From assembly GCF_003515705.1 (NCBI RefSeq), contig NZ_QWEH01000018.1, forward strand, positions 43,338-107,337: a DNA stretch of 64,000 nucleotides, in the 5' to 3' direction. Below the pieces are notes generated by a model. It was given only the letters and a program-made list of their open reading frames with translations, made no database searches and was not told where the DNA came from. This DNA is from Oceanobacillus profundus. GTDB taxonomy: Bacteria > Bacillota > Bacilli > Bacillales > Amphibacillaceae. Every line of letters starts with the position of its first letter. Positions within the stretch are counted from its first letter, which is position 1. A program made the position numbers and the translations under genes. This document shows, in pieces, positions 26,908 through 36,226 of the stretch.

Positions 26908-28012
26908 ACATCTTCCCTCCTTTTATCTTCATGAAATAATCCGGAAGATCCAATTCATGTTTCTGATGATAATCGGCAAGCATTTCAGTCCTCGCTTGAA
27001 GTACTTTTTCACTTTCCAAATTAGCCAATTCTCTCCAACATCTGCTTTTTTGTTCAGTCCCCTCTGCTGAGCTGATGAATCCCATCGCCTCTAAAGCACT
27101 CAAAGCAGCGATTTCTCCTGTTAATAGAATTGATCCAAAATCCGTAATCCCTGCCGCATTTCCAGCAATATAGCAGGAAGGATTGGTTGTCTGTAAATGA
27201 ATATTGTATGCAGCTAGCCATCCTCCAAGTTCTTTTTGATAAACAAAATGACAATTCATAATTTCAAAAGGTTCCAGTATCGGACTGAATCCATTAGCAA
27301 TACAAACAAGATCCACATTAACTTCTTTTAACCCATCTGGTGTTTGAATTACGACGTGTTCCACCTCTCCGGCACCCGTAACTATTTCAATTGTGCTGTT
27401 TGTATAGACAGGAACGTTTTCCAAAGTCTTCACTAACTCTCCATCAGAGCAGATGATTTGATTCTTTTCCTCCACAATCGCTTCTACTGTTATTCCACAA
27501 GAATTGAGTTGTCTTGCAACTTCCAATGAAAAATCATTAGAACCAACCATAACTGCACGCTTACCAGGCAATACTTTTTCCCTGTTTATTAGTATTTGAG
27601 CTGCTCCAGCAGTCATGACTCCAGGAAGTGTCCATCCTGGAAAAACCTTTGCTTCCTCTTGGGCTCCAGGAGCTATTATATTTTTTCGGGATTGGATTTC
27701 AAAAGTCTTATCTCCATCAGAAACACCAATGTTGCCATTAAGATAGGAACCAATCATGGTATGTTTCTTTAACACCTGTACATTAGATGCTCCTACTTGA
27801 TTAATAAGTTGTTCATTCACCCATGTACCGCGCTTCTTTCCATATCCATACTGTCCCGGAAGGTTAGATAACCATTGAGTCTGTTGTCTCAATTGTCCAC
27901 CGAGAGAAAATGATTCATCGGCTACTACTACCCTTGCCCCCGCTCTATCAGCAGTAAGAGCTGCATGCAGTCCTGCCGGTCCACCCCCTATAATCAGTAA
28001 ATCAGTTTCCAT
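26900..28012 (-). CDS. HcnB-like FAD/NAD(P)-binding dehydrogenase subunit
   Basis: 370 residues from the ATG at 28012, which has AGAGGTGAG upstream; a GTG nine bases earlier lies inside that site. LLIIGGGPAGLHAALTADRAG at the N-terminus, IIAPGAQEEAKVFPGWTLPGV in the middle, a second nucleotide-binding motif MVGSNDFSLEVARQL and C-terminal YIAGNAAGI match the protein at 9328. It starts within the end of the ferredoxin-like gene. Confidence 0.86.
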   Translation of the reverse strand: METDLLIIGGGPAGLHAALTADRAGARVVVADESFSLGGQLRQQTQWLSNLPGQYGYGKKRGTWVNEQLINQVGASNVQVLKKHTMIGSYLNGNIGVSDGDKTFEIQSRKNIIAPGAQEEAKVFPGWTLPGVMTAGAAQILINREKVLPGKRAVMVGSNDFSLEVARQLNSCGITVEAIVEEKNQIICSDGELVKTLENVPVYTNSTIEIVTGAGEVEHVVIQTPDGLKEVNVDLVCIANGFSPILEPFEIMNCHFVYQKELGGWLAAYNIHLQTTNPSCYIAGNAAGITDFGSILLTGEIAALSALEAMGFISSAEGTEQKSRCWRELANLESEKVLQARTEMLADYHQKHELDLPDYFMKIKGGKMYG

Positions 28013-28325
28013 ATTTCTCACCTCTTATTTCTGGATCATTATTATTGGAAAAAACCTGCATATTGTTTTCCACAAGAGTAGTACAGCTTATTACATGATC
28101 GAGACCATTTATCGTTACAAAGCAGCTGGTACACCTTCCATTAGAACAATAAAGACCTCGAGGCTGAGAGAGTTTCCGACTCACTCCCAATTTCCGAATA
28201 CCATTTGCCATAAGAGCAGCTGCCACCGTTTGTCCTTTTTTTGCTTCTAAACGATGATTATTAAAATAGAAAAAAACTTTTTCATTGGATTTCTCTTTCA
28301 AAACTGGATGTTCACTAATATGCAT
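28002..28325 (-). CDS. HcnA-like [2Fe-2S] ferredoxin subunit of the second complex
   Basis: 107 residues. Cluster cysteines are in GLYCSNGRCTSC and VISCTT, as in the paralogue at 8997. It is the first gene of the 28325-to-22777 operon, with AGGAGGC before the ATG. The operator-like palindrome at 28452-28481 lies about 130 bases upstream. Confidence 0.86.
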   Translation of the reverse strand: MHISEHPVLKEKSNEKVFFYFNNHRLEAKKGQTVAAALMANGIRKLGVSRKLSQPRGLYCSNGRCTSCFVTINGLDHVISCTTLVENNMQVFSNNNDPEIRGEKYGN

Positions 28326-28451
28326 GAGAAAGCCTCCTTCAGGTTATATTTTTTATTTTTCGGTAAATTTTGACTAAAAAATTAAATTTTAATATACAAA
28401 TCTAGTTAGGTTATACAATAATCTATTCATAACAGGTATTTTGTATATGAT

Positions 28452-28481
28452 AAAATTATAATGTTATAACATTATAATTTT
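28452..28481. promoter_or_regulatory. Perfect 30-bp palindrome, probable GntR operator
   Basis: The 30 bases equal their own reverse complement. They contain two overlapping copies of TTATAATGTTATAA (one per strand, centred 8 bp apart). A 13/14 match, TTATAATATTATAA, lies in front of the GntR gene at 29252-29265, so both are likely bound by that repressor. Confidence 0.7.
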
Positions 28482-28509
28482 GCAAGTTATATTAATGAGC
28501 AAGCATTAA

Positions 28510-29241
28510 TTATAAATTAATCTCAAGAAAATATTTTGCATCTTTAAATACCGCCTTAAAACGGGAATATTCTACAATATAGTCATCTTCTGTTTTCGTA
28601 TACCTATCCAATACTAATAATTGTTCACCAATGGGGATATTGAGTAACGCTGCTTCAGATTTATCTGCTGTTTTTGTAGAGATAAACACTTTTGCAGTAT
28701 CCAGCTTAAGCCCATACTTTTTTGAAAATAAGTTATATAGTAGTTTATTTTCAATTTCCTCCTCTGTTAAACCTGGTGTTAAAGCTGCAGGTATCCAGGA
28801 ATTTTCAATTATAACGGGTTTCTCTTCTTCTAGTTTAATCCTAGAAATATAATAGATTTCTTCATTCTTGTCTATCTGCAGATTCTTTATCAATTCAGTA
28901 TTTCCTACTATTTTTTTAAAGCTTAATGTTTTATGGGGATAGGGCTTCTCATCTTCAAACTTATTATGTATGGAAACAAGTCTAGACAAGTCAGTTTTAT
29001 CGTGTTTATTTACAAATGTACCTTTTCCGCTTTTCCTGTATAACTTCCCATTGTTAACTAGGTCAAGTACAGCGCGTTTTACTGTAATATTACTCACCTT
29101 AAAAAGGGATGAAAGCTGTTTTTCTGTTGGAATTTTATACCCCGGCTCCCACTCTCCAGAAATTATTTTGTTTTCTAGGTATTGTCTTATTTGCCTGTGT
29201 AATGGTATTGCTGAATTCTCTTCTAATGACATGTATTTCAA
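28510..29241 (-). CDS. GntR-family transcriptional regulator (UTRA/HutC type)
   Basis: 243 residues. The N-terminal winged helix has IPLHRQIRQYLENKI, GYKIPTEKQLSSLFKVS and KSGKGTFV. The C-terminal ~165 residues form a UTRA ligand-binding domain (YYISRIKLEEEKPVIIENSWIP, then VLDRYTKTEDDYIVEYSR). It sits just upstream of, and on the same strand as, the second dehydrogenase operon, with matching palindromes before both, so it is probably that operon's repressor and autoregulated. Confidence 0.87.
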   Translation of the reverse strand: MKYMSLEENSAIPLHRQIRQYLENKIISGEWEPGYKIPTEKQLSSLFKVSNITVKRAVLDLVNNGKLYRKSGKGTFVNKHDKTDLSRLVSIHNKFEDEKPYPHKTLSFKKIVGNTELIKNLQIDKNEEIYYISRIKLEEEKPVIIENSWIPAALTPGLTEEEIENKLLYNLFSKKYGLKLDTAKVFISTKTADKSEAALLNIPIGEQLLVLDRYTKTEDDYIVEYSRFKAVFKDAKYFLEINL

Positions 29242-29251
29242 CTCACTTTTG

Positions 29252-29265
29252 TTATAATATTATAA
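29252..29265. promoter_or_regulatory. GntR operator copy upstream of its own gene
   Basis: TTATAATATTATAA is a perfect 14-bp palindrome 11 bases upstream of the GntR start. It differs by one base from the repeat inside 28452-28481. Confidence 0.55.
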
Positions 29266-29664
29266 TTTTTAAGAATTTATTTCTGTATATTATAGCTACA
29301 TTATCATTCATAGTCAACATCATCTTTAGAATTTTCTAATTATATTTTGTGCTTCTTTTTTAATTTGCACATAGTTCTTATAAAAAAACTTTGTGCTTCA
29401 AAGTAAATATTACCTGCCAACCAGTCACTACTTGCGGGTACTATTCGATTTGTATTAATTGTTGTGTCTATAATTACATCCCTTATACCTATTTAGCATA
29501 ATACTTTAAAAAGACATTCTGCTTTATTCTTTATGACTGGCATCACAGTTGAAATTACTGTGGTATCGACAAAATTATATGCTTTGTAAACTTTTAAAAT
29601 ATAACATATAAACCCGGATAAACTTAAAATTTTCGGAAATTATATTCATGAGGAGGTGTTTTGC

Positions 29665-29904
29665 GTGGGAAATAAAAACCTCAGGCAGTTCAAAGATCGT
29701 GTCATGAAAGCCAATGGATATATCGTGGATAATAATAACCCGGATTATGTAAAATATGAAGTTGCTAAAGAACAAGGCATCGCTTTGAAAAAAGGAAATA
29801 ATGAAGACCTTACCTCCAGACAAGCAGGAAAAGTTGGAGGGTCAATTGGTGGCAGTATGGTTAAAGAAATGATTAACATAGCCAAAGAACAGATGAAAAA
29901 ATAA
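29665..29904 (+). CDS. Alpha/beta-type small acid-soluble spore protein
   Basis: 79 residues from the GTG at 29665, chosen because AGGAGG at 29651-29656 sits eight bases before it. The C-terminal LTSRQAGKVGGSIGGSMVKE is the alpha/beta SASP signature that includes the germination-protease region. The N-terminal ~35 residues (FKDRVMKANGYIV) match the other conserved block less closely and are somewhat unusual. SASPs coat and protect DNA in spores. This gene shows that the organism forms endospores. Confidence 0.88.
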   Translation: MGNKNLRQFKDRVMKANGYIVDNNNPDYVKYEVAKEQGIALKKGNNEDLTSRQAGKVGGSIGGSMVKEMINIAKEQMKK

Positions 29905-29915
29905 CTATAATTCTC

Positions 29916-29947
29916 CCCTGCTGCTTCTAACGCACGAACCAGCAGGG
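29916..29947. terminator. Shared terminator between the two SASP genes
   Basis: CCCTGCTG pairs with CAGCAGGG around a 16-base loop between convergent genes. A T-rich run lies on the plus-strand side. Confidence 0.6.
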
Positions 29948-29962
29948 AACGTCGTTTTATTA

Positions 29963-30148
29963 TCATTTTTGATTCTTTTTCCGAACCTGTTCTGTATTCG
30001 TGTCGCTATAAATTGCCGTTCCGTGGCCACCAGTAGTCCTAGCGATGTATTCCTTTGCTTCGTTATAAGACATGCCGGATTGTTCATTTGACTGTTTAAC
30101 AGCTGCAATATTTGTGCCAGCTGCTGTATACTTTTTACTTCTTTCCAT
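29963..30148 (-). CDS. Gamma-type small acid-soluble spore protein
   Basis: 61 residues. The C-terminal EQVRKKNQK and N-terminal TAAGTNIAAVKQSNEQS match gamma-type SASPs, which act as an amino-acid store in spores. It carries one copy of the repeat rather than the two seen in longer SspE proteins. An AGAGGTG site precedes the ATG. It is convergent with the alpha/beta SASP gene. Confidence 0.72.
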   Translation of the reverse strand: MERSKKYTAAGTNIAAVKQSNEQSGMSYNEAKEYIARTTGGHGTAIYSDTNTEQVRKKNQK

Positions 30149-30436
30149 AAAATCACCTCTCTCTTGGTGAACTTAGTTTCCCCAGAAATGCTTTATTCAA
30201 ATAGACAATTCTTTCCTTCCACTCACCCTAAAATGTAAAAATACTGTTTTATTACACATGAGTAAGCAATCTATTTGATTTATGTATTCGATCTCTTATT
30301 TTTACATGAGGGATTGAATGGATAAGAACGGAGGGATAACTCGTTGAGTTGTAGCAGAGGGCAATGCCTCTTATAAAAATGAATATCCTTACAGGCAACA
30401 GACCCTCAAAGGTAACGCTGCCTGTTAAAGATACTT

Positions 30437-31882
30437 TCATAGCCCCATCCCCACCCATTGCCAATACGAAAAATAGAATAACATCATAAGAAGTATATAG
30501 AGAGGCATTAATATAGCACTCATCTTTAATAGATTACTAGCATCATAGGATATGTCGCCTTCCTCATAAAAAAACAGCAATGCTTTGGAACTAACCGGAA
30601 ATGTAACACAATAGTTCATCCCAATTAAACTTAAGAAAACAACTGCAACAGGATTAACCCCTATTGTCTCGCTAAACATCAATAAACTTGGAATAAAGAT
30701 AATCGCTCGTGTCGTATGAGAAGTAATATACAAATGGCTCGTTACGGTTACAACCAAGATAATGAAAACAATGAGCCAATCTGGAGCTCCTACAAACAGA
30801 TTCAGTACATGCAGCATTTCGTTTTCAATCCAGTGGACTACACCTGTATCGACTAACACTTTTCCTAGCGCAGTTGCAGCAGCAACAAATAAAATCAAAC
30901 TCCAGGATACCGCCGCTAGTCCTTCTTTCCAACGAATGATTCCGTATTTCGGTATCATGACCAGGATGGCACCTATCATCGTAATAAATGCTATATCAAA
31001 GCCATGGATCGTTTCTGTCATCCAGCCTGCAATTAAAAATGAAATCAAAATCAGTGTCTTCTTTTCACCCCCACACAACTGATTTCTTTGCATTGTTTTT
31101 TCTTCTGGTTTTACATCCATCTCCGTCGTTTCACCTTTTGGCCACAAGCACCATTTAATAATAAAAAATGAAACAAGCGTAACAACGAGGGCAAATGGCA
31201 CTCCCCATAGAAACCATTTTAAATAGGAAATGGTTTGACCAGATGTACTTTCCAGTAAAGAGACTCCGATTAAATGAGAGCCTGCACCTATTAATGTTGC
31301 TGACGTGCTCATTAATATAAGTACAGGTGTGATAATAGCCAATACGCGTTGTTCTTTCGTTGAAAGCTTTTCACCTAGCTGATTCACAATCGGTCTGGAT
31401 AATGCAGCCCGACCTGAGGTAGATGGAATGAAAAATGCAGATGCAAAGAAAACCGAACCTATCCCAAAAAGCACACTGCTTTTTTTCGTTGACCTTCTGC
31501 ATACAGAACGGGTTAATCGTTCTGCTAATCCAGATTGTTTCACTGCTTCACCGATAATAAAAGAACCAATCATTAACCATACTACCTGCTCAGATAGTGA
31601 ATGGTATAACAATTCCGTACCAGCCGCATTCATCATGATGATAAACATAATAAGCGTAATCGCTACGAATCCTGCGGGTATTTTAGTTGTGATCCATAGC
31701 GTCATTGCTGATAAAAACGCGAATAAAGCTATCTTTCCACTGTAGTCTAAACGATCGATGGATACAGTCAGTACTAATAGAAGGACATGTATGCTGATAA
31801 TTACGAACGACTTCGTTGATAATTGGTTTATCCATGGTTTGATCAAATTCTGTTTTTCTAATCGTTTCTCCATTCGCGTCAT
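30437..31882 (-). CDS. SLC13/DASS-family permease
   Basis: 481 residues with about 12 hydrophobic segments. STSGRAALSRPIVNQL and the C-terminal YITSHTTRAIIFIPSLL fit the divalent anion:Na+ symporter family. The ATG overlaps the stop of the glycerate kinase gene (TGATG), so the two are translationally coupled and the substrate is probably glycerate or a related organic acid. A GTG three bases earlier is an alternative start. Confidence 0.8.
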   Translation of the reverse strand: MTRMEKRLEKQNLIKPWINQLSTKSFVIISIHVLLLVLTVSIDRLDYSGKIALFAFLSAMTLWITTKIPAGFVAITLIMFIIMMNAAGTELLYHSLSEQVVWLMIGSFIIGEAVKQSGLAERLTRSVCRRSTKKSSVLFGIGSVFFASAFFIPSTSGRAALSRPIVNQLGEKLSTKEQRVLAIITPVLILMSTSATLIGAGSHLIGVSLLESTSGQTISYLKWFLWGVPFALVVTLVSFFIIKWCLWPKGETTEMDVKPEEKTMQRNQLCGGEKKTLILISFLIAGWMTETIHGFDIAFITMIGAILVMIPKYGIIRWKEGLAAVSWSLILFVAAATALGKVLVDTGVVHWIENEMLHVLNLFVGAPDWLIVFIILVVTVTSHLYITSHTTRAIIFIPSLLMFSETIGVNPVAVVFLSLIGMNYCVTFPVSSKALLFFYEEGDISYDASNLLKMSAILMPLYILLMMLFYFSYWQWVGMGL

Positions 31883-33069
31883 CACTTTTGATTCATGCCT
31901 TCTCTGAGCAATTTTCTTTCACCAATTCCTAAACCAATAGCAACTTGTCGCAGTATGGATTCTGTACTTTCCTCAATCCACTTTGGTGCCTTTTTCATCG
32001 CCTTTTCTAAAGTTGTTGGTTTTTGAATAATACTACTATAAGCATCTATACCCGCAAGATAGTTTAAATCTGCTCCTTTACCGATTGTTCCAGTAATCGC
32101 AATCACTGGGATGTTATTTTTTTTCGCAATTCGTGCAACCTCTGCTGGAATTTTTCCATTTGGAGTTTGAAAATCTAAACTCCCTTCTGCAGTGAATACG
32201 ATATCAGCATTGGAAATTTTTTCCTCAATACTAATATAGTCCATAATAATATTAAAACGCGGATGTAATGTTGCACCGGTAAATGCAATTAATCCCGCAC
32301 CTAACCCCCCTGAAGCACCGCTCCCTGGCAATGAACCTATCTCTATCCCAACTGATTCCTGAATTAACGCCGCATAATGCTCTAAAGCAGATGATAACTT
32401 TTCTACTTGTAATGGGGTGGCCCCTTTTTGTGGACCGAAAACTCTGGCCACTCCTTTCTCGCCACATAAAATGTTTTGCCAATTACATGCAACATCGATA
32501 GCAACAGATTGTAAGCGCTTATCTAATTTCGCTAGATTAAGAGAATCCACCTCCAATAAATCCTTCCCACCGTTTATAGGAATTGATCGATGTTGCTTAT
32601 CCAAAAACTGAACTCCTAAAGCTTGCGCCATTCCAGCACCACCATCAGACGTTCCAGAATCACCACAGCCGATTAAGATTCGATCAACACCTAAATCAAG
32701 AGCAGCTAATATTAACTCACCTACACCATAAGTAGTTGTTCTTAATGGATTTCGTTGATCACGAGGAACGAGCTTCAGCCCAGCAACTGCTGCCATTTCA
32801 ATCACGGCAGTTCGTTTTCCATTCTCAACATAAACGCCAAAATGACTTAATATCTTCTGCCCAATAGGACCTATAGCTTCTTCATATATTAATTCTCCAT
32901 TTTTTAAATGAGTAATCGTCTTTGCAAATCCTTCTCCACCATCAATCATCGGAATAACTTCCAAATCAATAAACGGATCAAAGCGTCTTACCCCGCGTTC
33001 CATTGCTGAAGCCACTTCCTCAGAGCCCAAACACTCTTTAAACCCAGACGGTACAATAACGATTTTCAT
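31882..33069 (-). CDS. Glycerate kinase (GlxK/GarK family)
   Basis: 395 residues from the ATG at 33069, which has GGAGG eight bases upstream; the frame extends 20 codons further without a site. Family landmarks: N-terminal KIVIVPSGFKECLGSEEVA, then MIDGGEGF, IGCGDSGTSDGGAGMAQALG near residue 125 and GASGGLGAGL near 270. It phosphorylates D-glycerate using ATP, feeding lower glycolysis. Its partner permease follows directly. Confidence 0.9.
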   Translation of the reverse strand: MKIVIVPSGFKECLGSEEVASAMERGVRRFDPFIDLEVIPMIDGGEGFAKTITHLKNGELIYEEAIGPIGQKILSHFGVYVENGKRTAVIEMAAVAGLKLVPRDQRNPLRTTTYGVGELILAALDLGVDRILIGCGDSGTSDGGAGMAQALGVQFLDKQHRSIPINGGKDLLEVDSLNLAKLDKRLQSVAIDVACNWQNILCGEKGVARVFGPQKGATPLQVEKLSSALEHYAALIQESVGIEIGSLPGSGASGGLGAGLIAFTGATLHPRFNIIMDYISIEEKISNADIVFTAEGSLDFQTPNGKIPAEVARIAKKNNIPVIAITGTIGKGADLNYLAGIDAYSSIIQKPTTLEKAMKKAPKWIEESTESILRQVAIGLGIGERKLLREGMNQK

Positions 33070-33501
33070 GATAACATTCCTCCATATGTTTTTATTACTA
33101 ATCAATATACCGCTGAAAGATGAGAACATAATGAGAGAATGATGGGAAAATTATTATAAATTCGTTGTAATTGTATGATTAAGAATACGAAGATCCCCAT
33201 TTTCTTAATTTTTTGGATTAAATCGCTGTCTCACTCGTCTTCTTTTGATTCAGGCCAGATGCAATTTATCGTTGATTCCCTTTTTCATCATTTTTCATCC
33301 GGGATACAAATCGATAACTAATTAATTAGTAGGAGGAATATTTCATATGCCGTTCTTTTATACTTATGAAATAATAGTCTGTTTTTACCGAAATATAGGA
33401 TTCAAACAATTATTGAAAAATAACGCTTTATTGTTCTTCTATTCTTTAGTATATTGTTGGATGAACAAGAAGAAAATGGAAAAAGGAGAGTCCTATTAAG
33501 T
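33070..33501. other. Intergenic stretch between divergent genes
   Basis: About 430 bases upstream of both glycerate kinase and carbonic anhydrase genes. No clear operator or coding frame was seen. Confidence 0.5.
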
Positions 33502-34362
33502 ATGAAGAAGAATTTCGTTTATCTTATTTTAGCTGTATCTTTAAGCTTTTTTATAGGAGCTTGCTCGGAACAAAATCCGGAAACAGCTGGATCAAAAGAA
33601 GAAAAGACAAACAATGTCAAGGAGGAACAAAACACTGGTATGAAAGAAAAGGAATCAGAAAAGGCTACTACCCATACTTCTCAGTGGTCTTATAACGGGA
33701 ATACAGGCCCTGAACACTGGGGAAAACTGGACAATGCAAACTTAGCCTGTGCCAATGGAAGTGAACAATCACCCATTAATGTCGAATTTCCCCAAGTAAA
33801 AGCGAATAAAAAACAAGAGGAAATTCAGATTCAATATGAGCCAACAACATTTTCACTAGTAAACAACGGTCACACAGTTCAGGCAAATGCTGTAACAGAA
33901 AGCAGCAGCATTGTCATTGAAGGAAAGGATTACAAGCTCAATCAATTTCATTTTCATACTCCGAGTGAACATCAATTTAATGGCCAAAATTATGATATGG
34001 AACTGCACCTAGTACATAACGATGCAAATGGCAATCTTGCCGTACTTGGATTAATGATTAAAGAAGGTAGAGAAAATGAAAATCTAGCATCTGTTTGGAA
34101 TGCATTACCGCAGGAAGAAACGGAAAAAGATATTCCCGTAAAAGAACCGATTGATTTACAAGCACTGCTACCCCAAGATCAAACATCTTTCCATTATAAC
34201 GGTTCGTTAACAACACCTCCTTGTACAGAAGAAGTGAAATGGATGATTTTTGAACAACCAATCGAAATGTCAAACGTACAAATTCAAGCATTCCAAGACA
34301 TTTTCCCTGACAACCATCGTCCCGTTCAATCTTTAAATGAACGAGAAATTATTAAAGAGTAG
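33502..34362 (+). CDS. Alpha-type carbonic anhydrase, predicted lipoprotein
   Basis: 286 residues from ATG at 33502. It opens with a lipoprotein signal (KKNFVYLILAVSLSFFIGAC), so it should be anchored on the outer face of the membrane. A charged Glu/Lys-rich linker of about 35 residues leads to the alpha-CA domain: WSYNGNTGPEHWGKL, EQSPINV, zinc ligands in QFHFHTPSEH and ELHLVH, and GSLTTPPCTEEVKW. All three zinc histidines are present, so it should interconvert CO2 and bicarbonate outside the cell. It has no evident operon partner. Confidence 0.92.
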   Translation: MKKNFVYLILAVSLSFFIGACSEQNPETAGSKEEKTNNVKEEQNTGMKEKESEKATTHTSQWSYNGNTGPEHWGKLDNANLACANGSEQSPINVEFPQVKANKKQEEIQIQYEPTTFSLVNNGHTVQANAVTESSSIVIEGKDYKLNQFHFHTPSEHQFNGQNYDMELHLVHNDANGNLAVLGLMIKEGRENENLASVWNALPQEETEKDIPVKEPIDLQALLPQDQTSFHYNGSLTTPPCTEEVKWMIFEQPIEMSNVQIQAFQDIFPDNHRPVQSLNEREIIKE

Positions 34363-34749
34363 ATAGATTTCATTTACTGTTTTCACAGCGAAAAACATAT
34401 CTATTAATCTCGGTACCCATTATCAATGATTTTCCGGACAATAAACAGATAAGCTCGATAATTCGTGTAGAGTTAATCAAAAAAGTGTACGTAAAACTTT
34501 TGGTTAGGATTAATAAATGTATCTCTTGACATTCACGAGTTTGCAATGAATTCAGTATAAACACAACTCTACATGGAGAAGTGGTATTGGTAGGCTTATT
34601 TACTAAGCAAGATCAAACTTTGCTATATAGCCTTTGACCTCTACCACAGAGGCTCCATGTCAAGTTCCATTAGATTGAATATATATACTTTCATCCGGAT
34701 AATATCGAATGCCATTTCATACAAAAATCAAATGCCAAACACACATTTC
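34363..34749. other. Intergenic stretch without recognised features
   Basis: About 390 bases between convergent genes. Only a small hairpin CCTCT/AGAGG at 34638-34652 was noticed. Confidence 0.5.
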
Positions 34750-35673
34750 CTAAACCTCCCCTTCAATCATCCCCCGTACCTTCGCAATCTCCTCACCTGT
34801 TACAATCAAATAATAAACCCCATCAATCGTTGTTCCGTCCCCTTGCAATTGATAACTAACAATATTATTTCTTGTATTTTTATAGCCAGATAAAAGCTTT
34901 TTCATATCGTCAAAATCCAGATTTGTTGCCATATTATTCCCTAGAATATCAATTGTGCTGTTGATCTTTGTAACGGAACCTACAGAAGCTCCTTTGTTAA
35001 TAATGCCTTCGATTACTTGCCGTTGTCTGGATGTTCGTCCAAAGTCTCCGTTTGGATCTTGCTTCCGCATTCGGACGAAAGCCATTGTTTGGTCGCCGTC
35101 TAGGTCAACTGGGCCAACATTAAAATTATTTGTACCATCATTCCAAGCAATCTCATTATCTACTGTAATCGTCCCAAGCTCGTCTACTAATTCGGACAGT
35201 CCATCCATATTCATACGTACATAATAATCAAGCTCGATATCCAATAGATTCTCCACAGTCGCTATAGACATATCTGTACCACCAAATGCATGCGCGTGAT
35301 TAATCTTATCCTCGGTTCCTTTTCCGACGATTGTTGTTCTCGTATCCCGTGGGATACTAATTAGCTGCATGGAATCGTCTGTTGGATCAAGTGATAGAAC
35401 CATTAATGCGTCAGATCGACCGCTCGTTCCTTCTTGTGAATCAATTCCCAATAATAATATAGTAAGCTTTTCGGTTGCTTTCATTTTCTTTTTCGTTGTT
35501 TCCCGATCAATCGAATCTACGGGCTCATGCATTTTTTCGTTTACAGTTTTGGCAACGTTATTGTAAATGGAAATGGCATATGCTCCCACTCCAAGGACTA
35601 TCACCCCGATAAGTATCAATGGAATTTTCAACCATAGTTTTCTAGATTTTTTCTGATTTGATTTTCTAGTCAT
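34750..35673 (-). CDS. LytR-CpsA-Psr (LCP) family cell-wall glycopolymer ligase
   Basis: 307 residues from the ATG at 35673. A basic cytoplasmic stub (RKSNQKKSRKLW) precedes one membrane anchor. The LCP domain has LLGIDSQEGTSGRSDALM, LISIPRDTR, DKINHAHAFGG and FVRMRKQDPNGDFGRTSRQ, with the arginines and aspartates that bind polyprenyl-pyrophosphate. These enzymes attach teichoic acids or other glycopolymers to peptidoglycan on the outer face of the membrane. Confidence 0.9.
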   Translation of the reverse strand: MTRKSNQKKSRKLWLKIPLILIGVIVLGVGAYAISIYNNVAKTVNEKMHEPVDSIDRETTKKKMKATEKLTILLLGIDSQEGTSGRSDALMVLSLDPTDDSMQLISIPRDTRTTIVGKGTEDKINHAHAFGGTDMSIATVENLLDIELDYYVRMNMDGLSELVDELGTITVDNEIAWNDGTNNFNVGPVDLDGDQTMAFVRMRKQDPNGDFGRTSRQRQVIEGIINKGASVGSVTKINSTIDILGNNMATNLDFDDMKKLLSGYKNTRNNIVSYQLQGDGTTIDGVYYLIVTGEEIAKVRGMIEGEV

Positions 35674-35773
35674 TACCTGTTTCCCTCTTTCAGCATTCGA
35701 ATTAATTACGTTTATATCTAACTCTTGCAACATTCCTTACATTTACAAAACACATTGTCACCCGCCAAATCAA

Positions 35774-36226
35774 TCACGTCTTTCGGACAATATTTATCAA
35801 TCGACTTAACAACAGATAGCCAACTATCCCCACACTAGCTCCTGCGCTATCTATTAAAACATCCTTCACCTGAGCTCCCCTGCCTGGAACAAATAGCTGA
35901 TGCACTTCATCTGAAATCGCGTATAGCACACAGATGAGTAACGCTAACCCGATTGTTTTGCATCCAGTTCCTTTACTCATATTTAATGCATGAAGCACTA
36001 GCATTCCGAGGAAAAAATAAATGAAGAAGTGAGCGTTCTTTCTGATGATATGGTGGATGCTGCTAACATCTAAATCCTCATTTGGAACAACTTTTTCTAT
36101 AAAGGCTAACACTATTTCTGTAACTCCTGTACTAAGTTCACTAGACGCTGCAGCAGCTTGATGTGATAAATGAAAAATTAACCCCATCCAGAGGATAACA
36201 GCTGCCCGGGAAAGGGTTTTTTGCAT
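35774..36226 (-). CDS. VanZ-like family membrane protein
   Basis: 150 residues from the ATG at 36226, selected because AAAAGGAAG precedes it at normal spacing; the upstream ATG at 36250 lacks a site. About four hydrophobic segments. Typical VanZ-like motifs: FHLSHQ near the N-terminus, RKNAHFFIYFFLGML in the middle, and AISDEVHQLFVPGRGAQVKDVLIDSAGA. The family's molecular role is poorly defined; VanZ itself gives low-level teicoplanin resistance. It is on the same strand as the LCP gene, 100 bases upstream. Confidence 0.85.
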   Translation of the reverse strand: MQKTLSRAAVILWMGLIFHLSHQAAAASSELSTGVTEIVLAFIEKVVPNEDLDVSSIHHIIRKNAHFFIYFFLGMLVLHALNMSKGTGCKTIGLALLICVLYAISDEVHQLFVPGRGAQVKDVLIDSAGASVGIVGYLLLSRLINIVRKT

